From: Bacteroidetes bacterium CG2_30_32_10 | GTDB taxonomy: Bacteria > Bacteroidota > Bacteroidia > Bacteroidales > CG2-30-32-10 | Reading direction: 5' to 3' | NCBI GenBank assembly: GCA_001872995.1 | Contig: MNXO01000114.1 | Location: 1-10,620, forward strand | DNA length: 10,620 nt | Shown: piece by piece, positions 1 to 7,616 of the stretch | Layout: the number at the start of each line of letters is the position of its first letter | Position numbering within the stretch: position 1 is the first letter of the stretch | The notes under the pieces: model-generated | Seen by the model: only the letters and a program-made list of their open reading frames with translations | The model's database searches: none | What the model was told of the DNA's origin: nothing | Made by a program: the position numbers and the translations under genes

Positions 1-61
1 CTTTATGGGAAAAAAACGAGGAATTTAAGCATACAATAAATTCGGGTAATCAAGAGCTGGA

Positions 62-165
62 GACTTCTTTCGGGGAACGAGTAACAAAAAAAAGTAGTGC
101 AACAAAAGTTGCACTACACTAGATAGTCATTCGGTATAAACAATCGCCGTGTGACTTCTTTCGGG
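62..165. repeat. Pair of 13-bp direct repeats (GACTTCTTTCGGG) flanking the terminator
   Basis: GACTTCTTTCGGG occurs exactly at 62-74 and again at 153-165, 91 bp apart. Each copy is preceded by another TTCGG motif (41-45 and 130-134), so two longer, degenerate elements of about 35 bp may be present. The terminator hairpin lies between the copies. No inverted ends or transposase are associated with them. The function is unknown and chance has not been excluded. Confidence 0.5.
86..117 (-). terminator. Strong rho-independent terminator of the glycan/T9SS operon
   Basis: There is a perfect 10-bp stem (94-103 pairing with 108-117) with an AAAA loop on the plus strand. Read on the minus strand, the stem is followed directly by eight T residues (86-93). 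This is a textbook intrinsic terminator oriented to stop leftward transcription. It lies about 210 nt beyond the stop codon of the PKD/T9SS gene. On the plus strand no T tract follows, so it is directional. Confidence 0.88.
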
Positions 166-325
166 TAGGTAAAATTAAAAAAAAATAAAATATTTACAAA
201 ATAATTTGGAAATTGACACAGTATCTTTTTTATCAAGAAAAAAATAAAAAATAAAATATACTTTGATTGCCTTTCATAAAAATATTTATGAAAAATCATT
301 TATTCAGCAGACCCTAAATAAGATT

Positions 326-3300
326 TTAGTCTTTTACAAACTTAACTACTTTCACTTTATCTCGGTATCTTATCTGGCAGGCATACATTCCTTGAGCAAG
401 TTTACTGAAATCAAAAGTTTTGATATTATAGCCTTTTAAGCCATCACCACTATATAATTCTTTTATTTTACTACCAGTTGAACTATATAAATTCATTTCA
501 AGATTATCAGCCAGAGGAAGTATAAAGGTTATGTTTAGTGTTCCTTCTGTGGGATTGGGGTATGGTTTTAATAAAATAAAATCTTCCACCAATGCCTTGC
601 ATTTTTCATCATTTGCAGGATTATCATCCTTGATTGATTCTGGAATAGATGCCCTAACACAAACATAATCTATTGTCTGGCTTGACAAAGGTATTTCGGC
701 ATTGAATTTATAATTGATTTGATTGCCCGACTCGAGAATTCCTGCCCAGCTTTCGCGAATGTTATTGCCTTGATTCGACTCAATATAAAGGTATAATTCT
801 TCAATAGTACGGGTACCTAGATTGATTAAATCGGCAGATATGCTTAAATAATTATTGGTAATAGTAGTTTTTACATCTTTAACAGCTATATCAAGAGAAG
901 AAGGAATTATTTTGATTTGTTTCGTAATACTATCATAACAATCGTTCTGGTTGTATGTAATTAATTTGATGTTATAGATACCATTTTCAGTAAAAGTATA
1001 GGTTGGATTCTTCGATATACTTGTGCCTGAATTATCGCCAAAGTTCCAATAATAAGATACACCTCCATTAGAGTTATTAGTAAAGTTTACAGTAAGAGGT
1101 GCAATGCCATACTTGGGAGAAAAAACAAAGTCTGCATCAGGTGAATCAAAGATAGTAACTTGTCTTGAAATTGAATCTGAACATCCTGCTTGTGTTTTGG
1201 TAATCAATTTAACAGTATATGAGCCTGGAGTTGGGAAAACAAATACTGGGTTTTGTAAAAGCGATGTATCCATATTGATTATTTGCCATTCCCAGCTTGT
1301 AATAGAGCCATTTTGCACATTGCTGTTATCTATAAACTGATAAGGAATGTTAGCACATATATCTGTTAATAGAAAATCTGAAAAAGGTTTTGGGTAAATA
1401 AATACCGGTTTAATAATAGATACTTCGCAACCATTCAAAGATTTTACGTTAAGAGTAACTTGATAGATACCCGCTGTATCGAAAAAATGAGATGGATTTG
1501 GAAGAACAGACGAATTCCCATCGCCAAAATCCCAATGCCACTCAATGATATTATTATAAACAGGAGTTTGTGTTAAATCGGTAAAATAAACGGATTCTCC
1601 CACACAGGTTTCTGTATATGAAAAATCTACATCGGCTGATGGTCGGACAATAATATTTTTAACAACTGTATCAAAACATCCTGCCTCAGAAGTAGAAATG
1701 AGTGTAATTGCATAATTATTAGCCGTAGTAAAAGTATGAATGGGATTTTGTAATGTTGATTCATTGCTAGTTCCACTACTTGGGTCACCAAAGTTCCAGT
1801 TCCAAGCTGTTATATTGCCTATTTGATTAAATGTATTGTCGTGAAATTGCACTGAAACATCACTGCAACCATTAGTTGGATACAAATCAGCCATTGGTAT
1901 AGAATAAACCAAAACTTGTTGTGTTATTGAACGCAAACATCCAACATCGGAAATTGCAGTAAGTGTCGCATTATAGAAACCAGCTTGCTCATAGATATGT
2001 GTTGGATTTTGAATATTAGAAAAATAACCATCTCCAAAATCCCATTGCCATGCAGTAATTGTATTTGGTGGAGCAACTGAAGATTCATCAGTAAAATGAG
2101 TAACATCGCCCATACAAACCGAATCGGAAATAAAAGAAGTAATAGGAAGTAATCCTTTGATACTAATTTCTATTGTATCCACTGCGATGCAACCTAAATC
2201 ATTAGTAACTGTAACCGAATAGGTTCCTGCGTTTTCAATAACAAAATAAGGATTAGTAGAATTATCATTCCAAAGGTAAGAAGTAGCTTGTGAACCACCC
2301 CAAACCAAGCGAAGGGTATCGCCCGAACATAATGCAGCGTCAGGACCCAAGCTGACTTTAGATGGAAAAGAATCTATACTTACATAAAATGTATCTGATA
2401 TGGAGCAACCAAGTGTGTCGTTTACTGTAAGCCAGTATTTGCCAGCATTACTAATTGTAATTGCCGAATCCGTTTCGGCAGTGGACCAAAGAAAATTGTA
2501 ATCGTGGTTTAAATGAGAATTGATAATAGCAGAAGAAAATTGGCAAATAGTTGTGTCGGTGAGAATGAGGGAGGGTTTGTTGACAATGATGGTATCCGTG
2601 GAAGTAAAATTGAAAATGTCCGTACACGTAACCGCATAAGTTCCGCCATTATAGACAATTAAAGTAGGTAATGTATCGCCAATTATACCGGTATTCCAAA
2701 TATAATGCAAAAAGTGATCGCCCGCTTTTAATGTGTCTTGACAAACACCATACGATTTATTAATGTCAGCACCAAGATTGACAGGGGGGGCGTATTTATA
2801 TCTCAGGTATTGTTCTACTCCCTTTCTTTCTATGTTTGTTAATGAATGGTTATAAATAATAATCTCAGCTATGTCGCTATTAAATTCATTTACCCATACT
2901 GGGCTAGCACCAATTTGAATATTATTAAATATTTGGTTCGAGTTATGAACTCCAGCAATAATATTATAACTATTTAATCTTTCAAAATGATTAGTTTGAA
3001 CTGTGTCAATATAATAATCATTTGTAGTAAAAAAGGTTTCACCAGTAACACGGAAATCTGCAGTTCCTAATTTAATAATAGAAATGTATTTGGGTGGCGA
3101 TTCCGAACACCCTAATAAAATAGGGTAGCTAACAGCTATATTTCCACCATTATATTTGTAAACAAAGAAAACCGTTTGAATATCAATAGGATTAGTAAAG
3201 GATAAATAATTAATCGCATTCGCAAACCGAATAACAGGTTTATTAAAAATAGCGCTATCTGCAAAAACGGGTTGATTGTTCGTAGTGTTTTGAAAAGCAA

Positions 3301-3511
3301 GATTATTGTTTCCACTTAAATCCGCCCATGAGGTCACTTTTTTTGTAATGGGAGTATAAACTACACCATTGTCAGCTGACAACCAAATTTGAAGTCCAGT
3401 AATTGAATTGGGAATAATAATTGTTTGAGCTTTGATATTGCATGGGAATATACCAAATAATACAAACAAAAAAGAAGATAAAACAATGAAATATTTAAAT
3501 TTCGTTGTCAT
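326..3511 (-). CDS. Secreted multi-PKD-domain protein with T9SS type A C-terminal sorting domain
   Basis: This is a large extracellular or surface protein of 1061 residues. Residues 1-29 form a signal peptide (hydrophobic core, then a likely cleavage after KAQ). Residues about 36-240 resemble the LamG-like N-terminal module common in Bacteroidota secreted proteins (GLQIWLSADNGV, SWADLSGNNN). Three Ig-like repeats follow (about 245-450), with recurring Cys, 'GTYAV/GTYSV' strands and LG-D starts. Five PKD domains come next, at about 455-538, 539-623, 624-706, 707-787 and 790-870. Four carry the W-[DN]-FGD core, and the fourth has lost it. A CARDB-like segment (about 873-975) leads to the T9SS type A domain (about 977-1061: KPYPNPTEGTLNI, then GMYACQIRYRDKVKVVKF). 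PKD and Ig repeats usually serve as adhesion or spacer modules; I see no enzyme domain. It starts 10 nt after the aminotransferase stop, as the last gene of the operon. Confidence 0.9.
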   Translation of the reverse strand: MTTKFKYFIVLSSFLFVLFGIFPCNIKAQTIIIPNSITGLQIWLSADNGVVYTPITKKVTSWADLSGNNNLAFQNTTNNQPVFADSAIFNKPVIRFANAINYLSFTNPIDIQTVFFVYKYNGGNIAVSYPILLGCSESPPKYISIIKLGTADFRVTGETFFTTNDYYIDTVQTNHFERLNSYNIIAGVHNSNQIFNNIQIGASPVWVNEFNSDIAEIIIYNHSLTNIERKGVEQYLRYKYAPPVNLGADINKSYGVCQDTLKAGDHFLHYIWNTGIIGDTLPTLIVYNGGTYAVTCTDIFNFTSTDTIIVNKPSLILTDTTICQFSSAIINSHLNHDYNFLWSTAETDSAITISNAGKYWLTVNDTLGCSISDTFYVSIDSFPSKVSLGPDAALCSGDTLRLVWGGSQATSYLWNDNSTNPYFVIENAGTYSVTVTNDLGCIAVDTIEISIKGLLPITSFISDSVCMGDVTHFTDESSVAPPNTITAWQWDFGDGYFSNIQNPTHIYEQAGFYNATLTAISDVGCLRSITQQVLVYSIPMADLYPTNGCSDVSVQFHDNTFNQIGNITAWNWNFGDPSSGTSNESTLQNPIHTFTTANNYAITLISTSEAGCFDTVVKNIIVRPSADVDFSYTETCVGESVYFTDLTQTPVYNNIIEWHWDFGDGNSSVLPNPSHFFDTAGIYQVTLNVKSLNGCEVSIIKPVFIYPKPFSDFLLTDICANIPYQFIDNSNVQNGSITSWEWQIINMDTSLLQNPVFVFPTPGSYTVKLITKTQAGCSDSISRQVTIFDSPDADFVFSPKYGIAPLTVNFTNNSNGGVSYYWNFGDNSGTSISKNPTYTFTENGIYNIKLITYNQNDCYDSITKQIKIIPSSLDIAVKDVKTTITNNYLSISADLINLGTRTIEELYLYIESNQGNNIRESWAGILESGNQINYKFNAEIPLSSQTIDYVCVRASIPESIKDDNPANDEKCKALVEDFILLKPYPNPTEGTLNITFILPLADNLEMNLYSSTGSKIKELYSGDGLKGYNIKTFDFSKLAQGMYACQIRYRDKVKVVKFVKD

Positions 3512-3521
3512 TGGTTTATTT

Positions 3522-4655
3522 TTATAAAGTTAATCCAAAAAAACTAAAAATTGATTCTGCAATATACAAAATTTCTGCCTTTTTTAATTCATAAAAAAAT
3601 GGAAGTCTAATAATTGTGTTTGAAAAATGTTCAGAATTACTTAATGCTCTCCCATCGTGTTTTGGAGCATAATATGGGCTGAGATGCAAGGGTAGGTAGT
3701 GGAATACAGCCATTACATCCTTTGATTTTAAGTATGTCAATAAATTATTACGTGTTTTCTCATCATTACAAAGAATATAGAACATATGCGCATTATTAGT
3801 AGCGTAATCTGGGATAAATGGTAAATTAATTAATCCTTTTAACTCAATTGGTCTTAGGAGCTCATAATAAGATTGCCATATTTCTTTTCGTTTTTTTTGA
3901 ATTTCATCAATTTTTTCAAGTTGGGCAAATAAAAAAGCAGCAATAATTTCAGAAGGCAAAAATGAAGAACCAATATCGACCCAGTTATACTTATCGACTT
4001 CTCCTCTATAGAAAGAAGAACGATTGGTGCCTTTTTCACGAATTATTTCTGAACGATTTGTAAAACTCATGTCATTAATTACTAACATACCTCCTTCTCC
4101 TGAAATAATATTTTTAGTTTCGTGAAATGAAAAAGTGGCTAAATTTCCAATACTACCAATAGCCTTACCTTTATAATAAGAATCTATTGCTTGGGCTGCA
4201 TCTTCAATTACAAATAAATTGTATTTTTTTGCAATGCTGATAATCTTATCCATTTCACAAGCTATACCACTGTAATGCACGGGAATTATAGCCTTAGTTT
4301 TAGGAGTAATAAGTTCTTCAATTTTTTCAGCATCAATGTTTGGATGCTCTTTCATACAATCTGCAAAAATAATCTTAGCTCCTCTCAGCACAAAAGCATT
4401 TGCAGTAGAAACAAATGTAAAAGATGGAACAATCACTTCATCGCCAGGTTTTATATCAATTAGCAGGGCTGCCATTTCTAATGCGTCAGTACATGATGTA
4501 GTTAAAAGGCATTTTTGAAAACCATATCTTGAAGTAAAAAAATCCTGACTTCTTTTAGTAAAACTCCCATCACCAGATATTTTTCCATTGGACACCGCTT
4601 CTCTTATGTACTCCAATTCTTTTCCAGAAAGAAATGGTTTATTAAATGTAATCAT
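3522..4655 (-). CDS. wecE: WecE-type dTDP-4-amino-4,6-dideoxygalactose transaminase (DegT/DnrJ/EryC1/StrS family)
   Basis: A PLP-dependent cytoplasmic sugar aminotransferase. In the WecE family it converts dTDP-4-keto-6-deoxyglucose to dTDP-4-amino-4,6-dideoxygalactose (dTDP-Fuc4N) with glutamate as amino donor. From the chosen start it is 377 residues, close to the usual WecE length. FSFHETKNIISGEGGM (about 175-190) contains the presumed Schiff-base lysine K181; the HETKN context is typical of WecE rather than of the FdtB/VioA branch. EDAAQA (151-156) supplies the conserved PLP-ring aspartate, and TTSCTDALEMA (about 52-62) the phosphate-binding region. The open frame extends 22 codons upstream (to 4721), but those residues would lie inside the preceding gene. 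The Met at 4655 begins the conserved ITFNKPF start and gives a 14-nt overlap with the formyltransferase gene. The exact sugar is inferred from family resemblance. Confidence 0.85.
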   Translation of the reverse strand: MITFNKPFLSGKELEYIREAVSNGKISGDGSFTKRSQDFFTSRYGFQKCLLTTSCTDALEMAALLIDIKPGDEVIVPSFTFVSTANAFVLRGAKIIFADCMKEHPNIDAEKIEELITPKTKAIIPVHYSGIACEMDKIISIAKKYNLFVIEDAAQAIDSYYKGKAIGSIGNLATFSFHETKNIISGEGGMLVINDMSFTNRSEIIREKGTNRSSFYRGEVDKYNWVDIGSSFLPSEIIAAFLFAQLEKIDEIQKKRKEIWQSYYELLRPIELKGLINLPFIPDYATNNAHMFYILCNDEKTRNNLLTYLKSKDVMAVFHYLPLHLSPYYAPKHDGRALSNSEHFSNTIIRLPFFYELKKAEILYIAESIFSFFGLTL

Positions 4656-5553
4656 ATTTATGAGTTTTGAAACGAGTTCTGACATTTTTAATAGGGAAAA
4701 TAGATTTTTTAGTCTCTTCAAATACAGCTTCTTTTAATAATAAAAGTCCTTTATTACAAACAACCACTGGAAATCCATCTTTTATAAAAACTACTTTCCC
4801 TATATCTCTTATTTCAATATTTACATCTTCAATTTCGGTTGCATCATATATTCTTATAAGTTCATTATTCATGTATGTAGAAGCTCCTTTATATGGGAAA
4901 CCTATGCTATCAATAAATCTTTTATTGTATGTCGAAGAGTTTCTCCAGTCAATAAGATAATCAAAATCATCTCTCCACAATGAATATGTAGCTTCTTTAT
5001 TATCCTGAACTTTTACCTGTAAATCAGCTTTTTCATTTAAACGATTAATTATATGCAAAACAATTTCGCAATAAATAAGCGATATAGATTTGAAAACTTC
5101 AATTAACTTAATTGGATATTTTATTGTCAATGATTTTTGAAAAATAATTGGACCAGTATCATAACTTTCATTTGCAAATAAAGCAGTTGCTCCAATAGTT
5201 GTGTCTTCATTCAAAAGAGCAGTCACAATTGGAGAAAAACCTCTATATTTTGGCAATAAAGAATCATGTATTATGATTAAATTCATCACATCAGGAATAA
5301 TCCACTTCCATGAGATAGCAAAACGATATGTTACATTATCATTAAATTTTTCTTTTGCATTGTAAAAGACTATATTATTCTTTTCAGTTAAACTTTTTAT
5401 TTCATTATACCAATCTTTTTCAACATTTATATCTTTTGAACTAACAACATATTTAATTTGATTTGCATCAATGTTTTCAAGAACAATTTTTAATACCTCA
5501 AAGCCTTTGCAGGACATTAAATAGAATCCGAAAGTTAATTTTTTAGCATTCAT
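4642..5553 (-). CDS. Formyltransferase-family protein, probable sugar N-formyltransferase
   Basis: This resembles methionyl-tRNA formyltransferase and the nucleotide-sugar N-formyltransferases (303 residues). HDSLLPKYRGFSP (96-108) matches the folate/catalytic loop and YDTGPI (131-136) carries the catalytic Asp, giving H96 and D132. The Asn normally two residues before the His is Ile94 here. After a central linker with ATYSLWRDDFDYLIDW (188-203), the C-terminal part (about 245-275, DIGKVVF, PVVVCNKGLLLL) resembles the C-terminal domain of Fmt/ArnA-like enzymes. A housekeeping Fmt would not normally sit in a glycan operon beside a WecE-like gene, so dTDP-Fuc4N is the likely acceptor, by inference. 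The frame is open to 5580, but the Met at 5553 (MNAKKLTFGF) gives an 11-nt overlap with the GT4 gene and begins at the first conserved strand, so I prefer it. Confidence 0.75.
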   Translation of the reverse strand: MNAKKLTFGFYLMSCKGFEVLKIVLENIDANQIKYVVSSKDINVEKDWYNEIKSLTEKNNIVFYNAKEKFNDNVTYRFAISWKWIIPDVMNLIIIHDSLLPKYRGFSPIVTALLNEDTTIGATALFANESYDTGPIIFQKSLTIKYPIKLIEVFKSISLIYCEIVLHIINRLNEKADLQVKVQDNKEATYSLWRDDFDYLIDWRNSSTYNKRFIDSIGFPYKGASTYMNNELIRIYDATEIEDVNIEIRDIGKVVFIKDGFPVVVCNKGLLLLKEAVFEETKKSIFPIKNVRTRFKTHKYDYI

Positions 5554-6802
5554 TATTGATAAAATTAATAAAGTAAGCAACTTGTTTTTTGGGTTTTAAC
5601 ATTGAAAGAGCTAAATTACGACAATTATCAACATAATTAATGTAATTTTCATTCGTCTGAAACAATACTTTTTTGATACCAAAAGCCAAATCTTTATAAT
5701 CTTTAAGTATGGCTCTATAACCTGTTTCGAAATTGAGCACTAAATCTTTTGCAACACCATTATCAAAAGCAACAACAGGTGTTCCGCACATAATTGCCTC
5801 ATTGATCATCATTGGACCTGCGTCCTCAATAGAGGAACATACATATAAGTCAGAAGCCTGATATATCATTGCTAATTTTGCATCATCATTTATCCTTCCA
5901 ATAAATAAAGTTTCAAATGGTAATTTTGTATGAATATCACCTTTCTTTTCACCAATAACTAAGAGTAATATTTCTTCCCTTGTTTTTCTATCAATGGTTT
6001 CATTTAAATGATTTAAAGCTTTTATTAGATATGAAAACCCTTTTCTTTTTTCTTCTATATCAAGAGAACCTATAAGTATTATTTTTTTATTTAATGGAAT
6101 ATTCAATATTTTACGAACATCATTTTTATTTGCAGGTTTAAAAATATTGTTATCAATAGATAAAAATATTTTAATAATGTTTTTTGATGAGAATAAAGAA
6201 CTTTGCTTTGCCTGCTCTTCTAAAGAAGAGGTTGGTGCAATGAATGATATTTTGCTATCAGATAAGTATTTATTTTTTTTCTTTAAATTTTTAAATGCTC
6301 TGTTTTTTTGTTTAACATTCAAAATTGCAGGACAGAGATTACAATCCTTTTGATAACCTTTACATTCCCACGCATAATGGCAGCCTCCTGTAAGCGGAGC
6401 CATGTCTAATCCACACCAATATATCGCAGCTCCTGTATATTTGCCAAATTTATATATATCTCGTGCTATTATAAAATCCGATATCCAATGAAAAATAATA
6501 ACATCAGGTTTGAAATTTATTAATTTTAATGCTTTTTTTACACTTATCATAGAAAAAGCTTCAGATAAATTGTAGAAATAATAATTTGGATCGGTTTTTA
6601 ATGCAAAAACTTTATGTTTTAAACGGTATGCTATTCGATAATGCAAATCCACAGGGTATTGAATAATATTTGGGTCTTCTATAGTTTTATTTAACACCAA
6701 TACTTTTGAGTTAACACCGAAATTCAACATGGCATAATGTAAATTTAATGCAGCTCTTGCTGCACCTAGCTTATCGTAAGTGTTAACATGCAATACATTC
6801 AT
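5543..6802 (-). CDS. GT4-family glycosyltransferase, WcaC-like
   Basis: A retaining GT-B fold glycosyltransferase of 419 residues, expected to add a sugar to a lipid-linked glycan at the cytoplasmic face of the membrane. The N-terminal acceptor domain begins with MNVLHVNTYDKLGAARAA (G13-A-A-R), and HWISDF (105-110) follows. A cysteine-rich insert has C141, C147, C154 and C157, starting at TGGCHY. The C-terminal donor-binding domain contains IGSLDIEEKRKG (244-255), FIGRI (300-304), and EDAGPMMINEAIMCGTPVVAF (326-346), the equivalent of the GT4 E-x7-E motif. In strict alignment the first acidic residue is Asp327. The cysteine insert and the EDAGPMMINE form are what I recall for the WcaC-like branch. 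The start codon overlaps the methyltransferase stop as ATGA (6802-6799), which supports this start. Donor and acceptor sugars cannot be read from the sequence. Confidence 0.88.
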   Translation of the reverse strand: MNVLHVNTYDKLGAARAALNLHYAMLNFGVNSKVLVLNKTIEDPNIIQYPVDLHYRIAYRLKHKVFALKTDPNYYFYNLSEAFSMISVKKALKLINFKPDVIIFHWISDFIIARDIYKFGKYTGAAIYWCGLDMAPLTGGCHYAWECKGYQKDCNLCPAILNVKQKNRAFKNLKKKNKYLSDSKISFIAPTSSLEEQAKQSSLFSSKNIIKIFLSIDNNIFKPANKNDVRKILNIPLNKKIILIGSLDIEEKRKGFSYLIKALNHLNETIDRKTREEILLLVIGEKKGDIHTKLPFETLFIGRINDDAKLAMIYQASDLYVCSSIEDAGPMMINEAIMCGTPVVAFDNGVAKDLVLNFETGYRAILKDYKDLAFGIKKVLFQTNENYINYVDNCRNLALSMLKPKKQVAYFINFINNEC

Positions 6803-7607
6803 TTTATTGCTTCAATGTAAAGTGAATTTGGTTGGCGAATTGCTCCATCTATTAAGTCTAAATTTTGTTGTTCCCAATTTGGTATCATACTATGGAATGC
6901 ATCTGTTAAATTGACCTTTGAGAAATGGCACTCTTGCAATAATTTACTTAAAGAATACCGATCATACATCCATAAATGATTTTCCCCTATAGTTCTGAAT
7001 TTTCCAATATCTATTAAGTGGGATTTATTGCCTAATATAATTTTTGCAAATTTAAATCTAAAACGAGATATTACCCTAAAAATTTCTGATTAATATTATT
7101 TTTCAAATGATATGTATTAGGTGTATGATTAATGTTACGTAAATCTTTTACTTCTGAACCAATTCGGTTAATAATATAATTTTCATTAATTAATTGTTTA
7201 TTTTTAATATAGTTCATCATTTCACCCCCACTTTTATTTCTAATCATCTGGTCTATCATTTCTATAACAATCCATTCATAATTAGTCTGTGCATTTTTAT
7301 CTCCCAATAATGATTTTTCTAATTGTAGCAGATATTCTTTAGCAATCCCTTCTAAATCTGGGACAACAATTCTTAGAATGCCATTTGGTTTTAATACTCT
7401 GTAACATTCTTTTATAAAATTTATACCATTATGTTTGTTGAAATGCTCAAATAAATGAGAATTATATATAACGTCTATTTCATCATCCTTAAAAGGAATT
7501 CCATTCAAAAGATTACAAGGAAAAACATTTTCACCTGTTTTTGTATAATCAATATTTATCCATTCGGCATGATAATGTTTACCACATCCGAGATTCAACA
7601 ATTTCAT
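6799..7607 (-). pseudogene. Class I SAM-dependent methyltransferase interrupted by a single-base frameshift
   Basis: The first frame (7607 to the TAA at 7073-7071, 178 residues) has the SAM-binding motif I LNLGCGKHYHAEWINID (about 4-20), then FEHF (about 53-56) and CYRVLKPNGILRIVVPDLEG, typical of Methyltransf_11-like enzymes. The 268 nt that then appear empty encode, in another frame, the expected C-terminal half: FRTIGENHLWMYDRYSLSKL, then NWEQQNLDLIDGAIRQPNSL, ending with YIEAIK and a TGA at 6801-6799. That TGA overlaps the next gene's ATG (ATGA), as for an intact gene. The second frame is closed by a TAA at 7092-7090, so the shift lies between about 7089 and 7074. This interval contains an A3T5 run (7085-7078 on the minus strand), and one extra base there would restore 269 codons. 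A sequencing error or a real mutation are both possible. The role is probably methylation of a glycan or sugar; the target is unknown. Confidence 0.85.
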
Positions 7608-7616
7608 TATTTTTTT

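Larger units (their letters stand above)
1..325. other. Non-coding, AT-rich region downstream of the operon
   Basis: No gene is supported here. The region holds the operon terminator (86-117), a 13-bp direct repeat on either side of it, and a very AT-rich stretch (about 175-300) made mostly of A and T runs. A minus-strand open frame at 114-299 translates to a low-complexity Phe/Ile/Lys peptide with no recognisable domain and overlaps the terminator. A plus-strand frame is open from the left edge to a TAG at 120-122. It could be the tail of an off-window gene, but it is too short to call. Confidence 0.6.

Noticed and set aside
3..122. Plus-strand frame open from the left edge for 39 codons, ending in TAG
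   Set aside because: It has a plausible composition but no recognisable motif. It runs through the minus-strand terminator hairpin, and an open frame of this length has a fair chance of arising randomly. The sequence left of the window would decide.
114..299. 61-codon minus-strand open frame
   Set aside because: It is low-complexity Phe/Ile/Lys sequence from A/T runs, has no domain, and ends inside the terminator.
1104..1340. Plus-strand open frames antisense to the main genes (also at 4275-4518, 4667-4960, 6147-6353, 8212-8436, 9794-10344)
   Set aside because: They lie opposite well-supported genes, show no domain, and mirror the codon pattern of the real gene.
4656..4721. 22-codon N-terminal extension of the aminotransferase
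   Set aside because: It lies entirely within the preceding formyltransferase gene, and the family's conserved start matches the internal Met at 4655.
5554..5580. Nine-codon N-terminal extension of the formyltransferase
   Set aside because: The extension (LTLLILSI) lies inside the GT4 coding region. The Met at 5553 directly precedes the first conserved strand.
7074..7090. Programmed -1 frameshift producing the full methyltransferase
   Set aside because: The in-frame codons AAA TTT TTA do not form a standard slippery heptamer, I see no obvious downstream stem, and such shifts are not known for this family. Mutation or base-calling error is simpler.
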